A stretch of DNA of 7,389 nt from Clostridia bacterium. GTDB taxonomy: Bacteria > Bacillota > Clostridia > Christensenellales > Aristaeellaceae. This document shows positions 1 to 5,472 of this stretch, piece by piece. A program made the translations under genes and the position numbers. A model generated the notes under the pieces. It saw nothing but the letters and a program-made list of their open reading frames with translations. It made no database searches and was not told the origin of the DNA. Position 1 is the first letter of the stretch. Every line of letters starts with the position of its first letter. The stretch spans positions 1 through 7,389 of the forward strand of contig JAFSZW010000385.1 in the NCBI GenBank assembly GCA_017458865.1. The letters run 5' to 3'.

Positions 1-364
1 ATATGCCTCGACTGGCACAGTGGTTGTCTATGCTGCAACCAGCCCTGAAAATGCCCAGACCGTTTCGCATACGCTGCATGAGGAGATCCACCGGCTCAGG
101 GATCACATCGACAGGGATGAGTTCCTTATGGCCAAGGAACAACTGAAAGTAGCCTACCTTCTTGGCATGGAGAGCAGCTTTTCCCGCATGACAACCCTCG
201 GGCGCGGTCTGCTGCTGGACGATGAGGTGCTGGATCAGCGAGAGGTCATAGATCGCATGAACAGCGTCCAATTCGAAGAAGTGCAGGAGGAAATTGAACG
301 CATTTTTACCGGCAAGTATGCAGCAGCAGCCGTAGGCCGCGGTGTAAGCAATCTGTATCTGTAG
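1..364 (+). CDS. M16-family (insulinase-like) zinc peptidase homologue, C-terminal end (5' partial)
   Basis: Only the last 120 residues are visible; the frame is already open at base 2 and ends at TAG 362-364. The visible part begins with a YASTGTVVVYAATSPENA-like strand, continues through a long charged helix containing RLRDHIDRDEF and AKEQLKVAYLLGMESSFSRM, and ends with AVGRGVSNLYL. This arrangement (a TSPENA strand, a K-x-QLK helix, the E-S-x-x-SRM segment, then a final beta strand) is typical of the non-catalytic C-terminal half of bacterial M16 proteins such as YmxG/MlpA. The HxxEH zinc site lies in the N-terminal half, outside the window, so I cannot tell whether the protein is an active protease or an inactive partner subunit. 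No T-run terminator follows directly; a hairpin without a U-tract sits at 409-423 and the first good terminator is at 658-683. Family assignment is fairly secure, substrate unknown. Confidence 0.85.
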   Translation, partial: YASTGTVVVYAATSPENAQTVSHTLHEEIHRLRDHIDRDEFLMAKEQLKVAYLLGMESSFSRMTTLGRGLLLDDEVLDQREVIDRMNSVQFEEVQEEIERIFTGKYAAAAVGRGVSNLYL

Positions 365-564
365 ACCATCCTATCTGCGACCTGCTCTTCTGCATGCAAA
401 TGGATGCTGCCTGAGATTCAGGCCGTTCATGTATGCACAAACCCCGTTCTGTCCGACAGATTCAATACTCTGAGAGAATTCAGAACGTAGCTGGCATGAT
501 TAACCCGGACAATCTTTGAGTGTCTGAGCAGAAGTGCAGATGAAAACGTTGCAAGCAATTTGAG

Positions 565-573
565 TGTTAAAAT
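565..573 (+). promoter_or_regulatory. Candidate extended -10 promoter element for a small RNA
   Basis: TGTTAAAAT fits the extended -10 pattern TGnTAtAAT, with TAAAAT matching five of six consensus bases. The best upstream -35-like hexamer, TTGCAA at 549-554, has only a 13-base spacer, so promoter activity would rest on the extended -10 alone. Transcription would begin near 580 and could end at the terminator at 658-683, giving an RNA of about 105 bases. No translated gene is evident downstream on this strand, so any product is likely non-coding. This is a weak call. Confidence 0.25.
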
Positions 574-657
574 TCTTCCTTTATGGAGGAGCGGCTCCAG
601 ATGAACAGGATGAGCTCCGTACGAGGAAAGGATCTACTGAAAGAAACCATGACAAAG

Positions 658-683
658 GCCGCCCTATTTAATGGGCGGCTTTT
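658..683 (+). terminator. Intrinsic terminator, probably serving both convergent transcripts
   Basis: GCCGCCC (658-664) pairs perfectly with GGGCGGC (673-679) across an eight-base AT-rich loop, and TTTTATAT follows on the plus strand. Flanking AAAG and TTTT extend the stem. Read on the minus strand the same stem is followed by CTTTG, a poorer U-tract, so it may also end the SWIM-protein transcript, whose stop lies about 120 bases upstream on that strand. Confidence 0.75.
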
Positions 684-685
684 AT

Positions 686-707
686 ATGCGGAGGTCATGA
701 TCCGCAT
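686..707. repeat. Perfect inverted repeat (7-bp stem, 8-base loop)
   Basis: ATGCGGA (686-692) and TCCGCAT (701-707) are exact reverse complements flanking GGTCATGA. The hairpin lies immediately beside the terminator and within the likely 3' untranslated region of the minus-strand gene. No T-run follows on either strand, so it is not itself a terminator. It could stabilise the 3' end of the minus-strand transcript or bind a protein, but nothing in the sequence decides this. Confidence 0.5.
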
Positions 708-801
708 GTCGGAATTGACCGGGGAATATTATAGGACAGGCGGGCTATCAGGATGTGCTCTGTGGGTTTGCCAGATCTGCATGTGTGGGTGGGCAGCCCG
801 G

Positions 802-2415
802 TCAGGTCACGGTGAGGCTGACATAATCCATCTTTTTAAGTGCAGGCAGCGTGACCTGGATGAAAGTATCTATCAGCTTGGTTCCGATCTCTGCATTGAT
901 GGACGTTCCGTTTTGGATGGCCAAAAACAGTTTCAGGGATTCCAGATCTGCATCCGTCACCCGACATATCGCAGTCTTGTCGATAAGATACTGGTATGCC
1001 AGGCCTGATACCAGAGTGGGCATATGCCCGCTGACACTGGCACCCGTTGGATGGCCGTCAGCATCGCGACTGATCTGGACGTTAAGACGGATACCGGCAT
1101 TCATGCCGCCAACGCTCATCCGGTCATCTGTTCCTGATACGGGAATGCTGGAGCCCCTGAACAGATCGTAGAAAGCGTCCAGCCCTTCAAACTCAACAGG
1201 TACATAAGACGCATATCCGTAATTGGCAGGGTGTGCCTGTGCATAGTAGACGGAATGGCTGTTGTTGATCATATTGTTGATCCGATCCATGCTTTTGATC
1301 ATCAGGTGAATATAACGCAGGGACGACTGGCTTTCCTCGTCAAATCCTTCAGTCGCAAATGAAACGGATGTCGTCTGAGACAGATTGAAGAGATCTTTAT
1401 TCCTTAACGCTGTGTCAAGGGTATCGACATTCCGGATGGAGTACTGCTTGCCGTTTGGAAGCACGAGATGGAACGTCATTCGCATTCCTCCAGAGGAAAA
1501 CAGTTCAATCGAAGGCCTCAGCTGCAGCCGCCCATAGGATTTCACATTTTTCTGCTGTGTAAAGTCAGGGGTGGCTGATAAAAAGGAGATCAGTTTTTTG
1601 CCGTTGGTATCCGTCATATCGCCGGGGTCATCCTTTAGAACGATCTCCCATATTTTATGCAGCAGGACCAGTTCGTGTCGACATAGTGTGTCGGGAGGGT
1701 ACTCCATTTTTATGCCACATCCCCGCACTACCTCAATCGGAAATGTACCGCAGGAACAACGATGTGTAAACGCCGAATAAACTTTACGCTCAAATGACAT
1801 GCTCGTAGTGATGTTATCAAATTTCATTTTCACATTCAAACAGGGATGAAAAAAATCAACTGAAACAGAGTATTGAGGAACGGCGTTTGTACGTTTCAGG
1901 AGGCTTCCTGCTTTTGCAACTTCATCATCGGTAGATGAAAACTTGTTCAGCGCAAGCCAGGGATGGAAAAAACGAGTGTCATCTTCCTGCAGATCGTGGA
2001 AAAACGGTGCAGCAATATGTTCGGCTCTTTCGATGCGCTGCTGTTCCAGATTCTTCTTATAATCCTCTTCAGGCTGCCAGAAGAAAAAGGGACCAACCTG
2101 TTTTTCCCATTGAAAAAGGAATGCAGCTGTGTGCTTGCAGGCTCTGCTTTTTTTATAGGGGGAACAGGTGCAGGACAAAAGGAAACGCGGATCAGGAGTT
2201 GAACAATACAGCGTTTTATAATCCCGGGGGAGATTCCTCGCAGTTATTGTAAAATTCCGAATTTTCAGTGTGCCGCTTCTGCCGTCATCGCCGACCTGGA
2301 TTGGAGCAATGCCTTCATTTACCAGCTTTCTGCCGTCCCGCAGACAGCTGTCCGGGAACTGGCGTTCATAGTTCCAGGTATTCGAGCCCCGCAACTGATA
2401 TACTACAACGGACAT
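802..2415 (-). CDS. Tandem-SWIM zinc-finger protein with SNF2-helicase-associated region but no helicase domain
   Basis: The product has 537 residues. The ATG at 2415 is chosen because AAAGGAGG (2432-2425) precedes it by nine bases; an in-frame ATG at 2514 lies upstream of the predicted -10 box and cannot be the start. Residues 82-95 form a canonical SWIM motif (C82-x-C84-x8-C93-x-H95, CTCSPYKKSRACKH). Residues 220-247 form a second one with a longer spacer (C220-x-C222-x22-C245-x-H247). Both are followed by a similar helix (AAFLFQWE and ELVLLHKIWE). From about 290 to the end the pattern, with GKQYSIRNVDTLDTALRN, GLDAFYDLF, TAICRVTDADLE and FIQVTLPALKKMDYV, resembles the SNF2-associated domain that links SWIM to the ATPase in Firmicute SNF2 helicases. 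The protein stops just where helicase motif I would be expected to follow, and there is no room for it before the neighbouring gene. It may be a stand-alone DNA- or protein-binding factor or the surviving N-terminal half of a broken helicase. Its local G+C (28 and 27 of 60 in two sampled lines) is lower than mtaB's (34 and 36 of 60). Confidence 0.85.
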   Translation of the reverse strand: MSVVVYQLRGSNTWNYERQFPDSCLRDGRKLVNEGIAPIQVGDDGRSGTLKIRNFTITARNLPRDYKTLYCSTPDPRFLLSCTCSPYKKSRACKHTAAFLFQWEKQVGPFFFWQPEEDYKKNLEQQRIERAEHIAAPFFHDLQEDDTRFFHPWLALNKFSSTDDEVAKAGSLLKRTNAVPQYSVSVDFFHPCLNVKMKFDNITTSMSFERKVYSAFTHRCSCGTFPIEVVRGCGIKMEYPPDTLCRHELVLLHKIWEIVLKDDPGDMTDTNGKKLISFLSATPDFTQQKNVKSYGRLQLRPSIELFSSGGMRMTFHLVLPNGKQYSIRNVDTLDTALRNKDLFNLSQTTSVSFATEGFDEESQSSLRYIHLMIKSMDRINNMINNSHSVYYAQAHPANYGYASYVPVEFEGLDAFYDLFRGSSIPVSGTDDRMSVGGMNAGIRLNVQISRDADGHPTGASVSGHMPTLVSGLAYQYLIDKTAICRVTDADLESLKLFLAIQNGTSINAEIGTKLIDTFIQVTLPALKKMDYVSLTVT

Positions 2416-2424
2416 AAGCCTTAT

Positions 2425-2432
2425 CCTCCTTT
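2425..2432 (-). promoter_or_regulatory. Ribosome binding site fixing the start of the SWIM protein
   Basis: On the minus strand AAAGGAGG lies nine bases before the ATG at 2415. It is close to the full anti-Shine-Dalgarno complement and selects this start over the in-frame ATG 99 bases upstream, which has no such site and lies outside the predicted transcript. Confidence 0.85.
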
Positions 2433-2505
2433 TCAGATATTTTGGACATGAACTCTGTACGGTCAAATAGGCAGCCTTGGAAGGCAGATACAGGTCCTTT
2501 CCGGT

Positions 2506-2535
2506 ATTATACAAGTCAAGCGAGTATATTGTAAA
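2506..2535 (-). promoter_or_regulatory. Sigma-A type promoter of the SWIM-protein gene
   Basis: Reading the minus strand, TTTACA (2535-2530, five of six consensus bases) is followed after 18 bases by a perfect TATAAT (2511-2506). Transcription would begin near 2498, leaving a leader of roughly 83 bases before the ATG at 2415. The promoter is divergent from the rpsU promoter, with about 150 bases between the two -35 boxes. Confidence 0.7.
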
Positions 2536-2685
2536 ATAGTAGTGATGATGCTAAACAAAGAGATGAGGTCAATCTGTTCAGCGAAAAAGCACAGAATTAG
2601 GCCATGTTTTGGATGCAGACTCGTTGATCTTTCGCGTAAAAACCGGTTAAAACCGACTTTCAAATGAAATCCTTAAAAATAGTTG

Positions 2686-2714
2686 TTGACGAAATCTGTG
2701 GAATGCGATATAAT
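2686..2714 (+). promoter_or_regulatory. rpsU: Strong sigma-A type promoter of rpsU
   Basis: TTGACG (2686-2691, five of six consensus bases) and a perfect TATAAT (2709-2714) are separated by the optimal 17 bases. Transcription would begin near 2721, giving a leader of about 65 bases before the GTG start of rpsU. This is the best promoter in the window, as expected for a ribosomal-protein gene. A small hairpin (CTGTC 2730-2734 with GACAG 2749-2753) can form at the start of the leader. Confidence 0.85.
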
Positions 2715-2785
2715 GCGCGTCGTGGAGTTCTGTCATCTACACTTTTCAGACAGGTTCTAGCTTTTATTCGAGGGGAGGGATAATT

Positions 2786-2959
2786 GTGTCTGAGATCCGT
2801 GTTCGTGAGAACGAATCCCTCGAGAGCGCTCTGAGAAGATTCAAACGGCAGTGTGCACGCTCGGGAGTGATCGCTGAGGTTCGCAAGCGTGAGCATTACG
2901 AGAAGCCCAGCGTAAAGCGCAAGAAAAAGGCCGAAGCTGCTCGTAAGCGCAAGTATTGA
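2786..2959 (+). CDS. rpsU: 30S ribosomal protein S21
   Basis: This 57-residue, strongly basic protein begins MSEIRVRENESLESALRRFK and contains the S21 hallmarks: the V-R-x-x-E-S-x-E-x-A-L-R-R-F-K opening, RQCARSGVIAEVRKREHYEKP in the middle, and a Lys/Arg-rich tail (KRKKKAEAARKRKY). S21 sits on the small ribosomal subunit near the anti-Shine-Dalgarno end of 16S rRNA and assists initiation. Length is normal for the Firmicute form. The start is GTG, preceded at seven bases by GGAGG (2774-2778) within a GGGGAGGG run. A strong promoter lies upstream and a UUCG-loop terminator directly after the gene, so it can be expressed as a single-gene transcript. The nearby mtaB matches the yqeV-rpsU neighbourhood of Bacillus. 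Identity is essentially certain. Confidence 0.97.
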   Translation: MSEIRVRENESLESALRRFKRQCARSGVIAEVRKREHYEKPSVKRKKKAEAARKRKY

Positions 2960-2970
2960 TTCGTCAAGCT

Positions 2971-3003
2971 CACCCCATCTTCGGATGGGGTGTTTCTTTT
3001 TTT
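2971..3003 (+). terminator. Intrinsic terminator after rpsU with a C(UUCG)G tetraloop
   Basis: CACCCCATC (2971-2979) pairs perfectly with GATGGGGTG (2984-2992) around a TTCG loop closed by C-G, the exceptionally stable UUCG tetraloop. A T-rich tract (TTTCTTTTTTT, 2993-3003) follows. It lies 12 bases after the rpsU stop and 31 bases before the next start codon, with no separate promoter visible between. Confidence 0.95.
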
Positions 3004-3034
3004 ATCAGGATTATGCCGGGAAGGACGTGTTTTA

Positions 3035-4051
3035 TTGAAGCTGGCATTGCTGCTGTATCCCCATCAGAATATCCGATATCGGGCCTCGCTGCTGCAAATT
3101 GCAGGTGAAGAAGCGCGTCTTGTGCTGCGTGCCCTGGGCATCGGGACGGATGTGGTTCCGGAAACAATCGGCGGGGCGCAGTTCCTGACTTTTGAAACGG
3201 AACGTCAGATGTCCGAGCATGACATGCAGATGCTCTGGCAAATTGCATCGGTCTACATGATCTTTTCCATGGACGATAAGCAGCTATTGCCGTTGCCGAG
3301 TCAGGCACCGGATTATATTGGCGAGGATCTGCCGCTCCTGCTCAAGTATAAGGGCAAGACCAATGAGATGTTCACAGACAGCATGCTGACGATGGCACTG
3401 GCAGCCAGTGATTACTGTCGGCATCTGGATGCGCAGCTCATTGTCTGCGATCCCATGGCCGGCAAGGGGACTACGCCGCTCCTGGCCCTTCGCCGCGGTT
3501 TTCACGGCATTGGAATAGAGATTGTAAAGGCAAATGTGGACGAAATGGCCGCCTACATGGATCGCTATTTTGAGTATCACAGGATAAAATACAAGCATCA
3601 GCAGTCATCGCTGACGGTTCGCGGCAAGAATGGCGGTCTGCAGCATAAGTGGATCTTTTCTGATTCGGCAGATCATTTTAAGGATGGCGATACACGGTCC
3701 CTTCGTATGATCTGCGGCGATACCCGCAATGCGCTGGCGTATCTCAAATCATCAAGCGTTCATCTGATGGTAACGGATCTCCCGTATGGTGTCCAGACAG
3801 GCACGGCAGGGAAGGAAGACGGACTCCTTGGAACGGTTTCCATGGCGCTGCCGGGATGGTTTGATACGCTGAAACCCGGCGGTGTGCTCTGTATGAGCTT
3901 CAATACGCATACCATCCGGCGGGATGCGCTGATTGAGGCGATTCAGGAGACGGGATTTGCGGTGGTTGATACCGGGAACCTTGAACACTGGGTTGAGCAG
4001 GCGATTGAACGTGATGTGGTCATTGCGAAAAAGGAGCGGGTGCAGGAATGA
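3035..4051 (+). CDS. Trm11-like class I SAM-dependent methyltransferase (probable RNA methyltransferase)
   Basis: The 338-residue product has a Rossmann methyltransferase core in its C-terminal two thirds. Motif I, which binds S-adenosylmethionine, is CDPMAGKGTTPLL with D139-P-M-A-G-K-G-T146, followed by GIGIEI at the end of the next strand. The catalytic motif IV is TDLPYG (247-252), the D-x-P-Y-G form seen in Trm11/TrmG10-like enzymes that methylate exocyclic amino groups of guanosine in tRNA. A late GGVLCMSFNTH strand completes the fold. The first 130 residues are not recognised and no clear THUMP domain is visible, so RNA as substrate is inference. I chose TTG 3035 because GGGAAGGA (3018-3025) lies nine bases upstream. 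The earlier in-frame GTG at 2990 is inside the rpsU terminator. The stop overlaps the mtaB start by ATGA, so the two are translationally coupled. Confidence 0.85.
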   Translation: MKLALLLYPHQNIRYRASLLQIAGEEARLVLRALGIGTDVVPETIGGAQFLTFETERQMSEHDMQMLWQIASVYMIFSMDDKQLLPLPSQAPDYIGEDLPLLLKYKGKTNEMFTDSMLTMALAASDYCRHLDAQLIVCDPMAGKGTTPLLALRRGFHGIGIEIVKANVDEMAAYMDRYFEYHRIKYKHQQSSLTVRGKNGGLQHKWIFSDSADHFKDGDTRSLRMICGDTRNALAYLKSSSVHLMVTDLPYGVQTGTAGKEDGLLGTVSMALPGWFDTLKPGGVLCMSFNTHTIRRDALIEAIQETGFAVVDTGNLEHWVEQAIERDVVIAKKERVQE

Positions 4052-5409
4052 TGGAAGATCAGGTCCTAAAGGGAGAGCAGGCGCCAGGCAGCCGTGAGGG
4101 CAAGCCGACAACGATTGCCTTTCAGACACTCGGCTGCAAGGTGAATCAGTATGATACACAGGCCATGCGGGAACTGTTCCTGGCTGCAGGATATCATGAG
4201 GTGCCATTTGATTCGCCGGCAGATGTCTATCTGATCAATACCTGTACTGTAACCGGCACTGGCGACCGGAAGAGCCTTAATGCCATCCGGCGCTGCATGA
4301 AACAGAATGAACAGGCGCATATTATCGTATGTGGATGCCTTTCTCAGCGTGAACCTGAGATGATTGCTGACATGCCGGGCGTATGTCTGGTCCTTGGCAC
4401 GCAGCACAGAGGTGAGGTTGTCTCGCTGCTTTCGCGCGCTTTGGACGAAAAGCGGACTGTGCTGGCGGTAGAACAGGTCATATCCAGATCGTTTGAGAAT
4501 CTCCCGGTCCATACTAACGAAGGGCATACGCGGGCCGTGCTCAAGATTCAGGAAGGCTGCAATCGTTACTGCACGTACTGCATCATCCCGACAGTCCGGG
4601 GACCGATTCGTTCAAGGCCGGTGCCTGAAATCCGTTCAGAAGCGGAGACGCTTGCCCGGAATGGATACAGGGAGATTGTCCTGACCGGCATCCATCTGAC
4701 CAGTTACGGGCTGGATCTCAGGGATGGCACGACGCTTACAGATGCCATAGACGCTGTAAGCGCGGCAGAGGGGATAGAACGGATCCGCCTCGGGTCACTT
4801 GAACCGGTGATTATTACGGATGCATTCGTGGATGCACTGGAACGTTATCCAAAGGTGTGCCGGCAGTTTCATCTGGCACTGCAAAGCGGCAGCAATCCAA
4901 TCCTCGAGCGGATGCGCAGGCGGTATACCAAGGAGTCTTTCCTTGAGGCATGCGCGCTGCTGAGACGCCGCTTTCCGGACTGTGCCATCACGACGGACGT
5001 GATGTGCGGTTTCCCCGGCGAAACCGAGGCCCTTTTTGAGGAAACGTGCGAAACATGCCGGAAGGCGGGATTTACCCGAATGCACGTCTTTCCGTATTCC
5101 GAGCGGGAGGGGACCGTAGCAGCTACAATGGATGGCTGCGTGCCGGTTCCGGTGCGTCAGGCACGGGCCAGGTCCCTGATTGCCCTTGGCGAAATGCTCA
5201 AGAAGGACGCCGAAACGAGGATGATTCATAAAAAGGAAAAAGTTTTGGTGGAAACTGTGCAAAAAGGTGCGCTGGTGGGTTATACAGATACCTATTTTCG
5301 GTGTATAATAACAGATAATGTCCCTGGACAGGAAGACCTGACCGGACAGATGGTTGATGTGGAAATCACAGGCACTGACGGTGAGAATCTTATCGCCAGG
5401 CTGCTGTAA
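4048..5409 (+). CDS. mtaB: tRNA (N6-threonylcarbamoyladenosine(37)-C2)-methylthiotransferase MtaB
   Basis: MtaB converts t6A37 to ms2t6A37 in ANN-decoding tRNAs, using two iron-sulfur clusters and S-adenosylmethionine. The 453-residue product shows the full architecture. The N-terminal UPF0004 domain has cluster cysteines C30 (TLGCKVNQYDT), C66 (NTCTVT) and C97 (CGCLSQ). The radical-SAM core carries C171-x3-C175-x2-C178 in CNRYCTYCIIPTVRGPIRSR, then LTGIHLTSYG, the FHLALQSGSNPILERMRRRYT segment and TTDVMCGFPGE. A TRAM-type RNA-binding tail runs from about 390. The LGCKVNQYD and PTVRGPIRSR forms favour MtaB over MiaB or RimO. It starts at ATG 4048, overlapping the upstream methyltransferase stop by four bases; a second ATG follows at 4051. 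The pairing with another likely RNA methyltransferase suggests a small RNA-modification operon. All six cluster cysteines are present, so the enzyme should be active. Confidence 0.95.
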   Translation: MMEDQVLKGEQAPGSREGKPTTIAFQTLGCKVNQYDTQAMRELFLAAGYHEVPFDSPADVYLINTCTVTGTGDRKSLNAIRRCMKQNEQAHIIVCGCLSQREPEMIADMPGVCLVLGTQHRGEVVSLLSRALDEKRTVLAVEQVISRSFENLPVHTNEGHTRAVLKIQEGCNRYCTYCIIPTVRGPIRSRPVPEIRSEAETLARNGYREIVLTGIHLTSYGLDLRDGTTLTDAIDAVSAAEGIERIRLGSLEPVIITDAFVDALERYPKVCRQFHLALQSGSNPILERMRRRYTKESFLEACALLRRRFPDCAITTDVMCGFPGETEALFEETCETCRKAGFTRMHVFPYSEREGTVAATMDGCVPVPVRQARARSLIALGEMLKKDAETRMIHKKEKVLVETVQKGALVGYTDTYFRCIITDNVPGQEDLTGQMVDVEITGTDGENLIARLL

Positions 5410-5421
5410 CCGGCTGCGTTT

Positions 5422-5441
5422 CCATGTGCATGCGCATGTGG
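5422..5441. repeat. Hairpin in the mtaB-HIT gap
   Basis: CCATGTGC (5422-5429) can pair with GCATGTGG (5434-5441), eight pairs including two G-U, around ATGC. A ten-base palindrome, CATGCGCATG, lies within it. No T-run follows, so it is not an intrinsic terminator. It lies in the only gap (48 bases before 5458, 63 before the HIT start) between mtaB and the HIT gene and may be an mRNA processing or stability element. Confidence 0.35.
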
Positions 5442-5472
5442 GCAGGCTGTAAGCTTTATGGAGGAATCAAAA

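Larger units (their letters stand above)
365..801. other. Gene-poor convergent intergenic stretch with several hairpins
   Basis: This 437-base stretch lies between the ends of two converging genes, and I see no credible protein gene in it. It holds small perfect inverted repeats: GCCTGA-GAT-TCAGGC (409-423), TCTGT-CCG-ACAGA (448-460), TCTGA-GAGAAT-TCAGA (469-484), and GGAGC at 588-592, which can pair either with CTCC at 595-598 (as GGAG) or with GCTCC at 614-618. An intrinsic terminator (658-683) and a further hairpin (686-707) follow. The density of short hairpins could reflect a structured RNA or convergent 3' untranslated regions. I recognised no known RNA family: no T-box GGUGG element, no SRP RNA core, no RNase P core. 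Confidence 0.5.

Noticed and set aside
623..630. GAGGAAAG resembling the RNase P RNA core
   Set aside because: The bases after it do not continue the conserved RNase P sequence, and the stretch to the terminator is far too short for that RNA.
583..1008. Plus-strand open frame starting ATGGAGGAGCGG
   Set aside because: It has no ribosome binding site, runs straight through the intrinsic terminator, and its second half is antisense to the well-supported SWIM protein.
2416..2514. N-terminal extension of the SWIM protein to the ATG at 2514
   Set aside because: That codon lies upstream of the predicted -10 box and lacks a ribosome binding site, while ATG 2415 has a strong one.
2463..2663. Minus-strand open frame of 66 codons upstream of the SWIM gene
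   Set aside because: It begins with TTG without a ribosome binding site, overlaps the promoter of the SWIM gene, and its composition does not look like a protein.
2660..2896. Minus-strand open frame antisense to the rpsU promoter and 5' half
   Set aside because: It covers a clear promoter and a certain ribosomal-protein gene on the other strand; no start signal supports it.
2990..3034. GTG 2990 as the methyltransferase start
   Set aside because: The codon is in the descending arm of the rpsU terminator and its first residues are encoded by the T-tract; TTG 3035 has a proper ribosome binding site.
3752..4207. Long minus-strand open frame across the methyltransferase-mtaB junction
   Set aside because: It is antisense to two well-supported, conserved genes and has no start signal.
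5281..5309. TATACA-17 bp-TATAAT inside the end of mtaB as a promoter for the HIT gene
   Set aside because: The -10 is perfect but the -35 is only a partial match, and the bases encode TRAM-domain residues of mtaB, so coincidence is likely.
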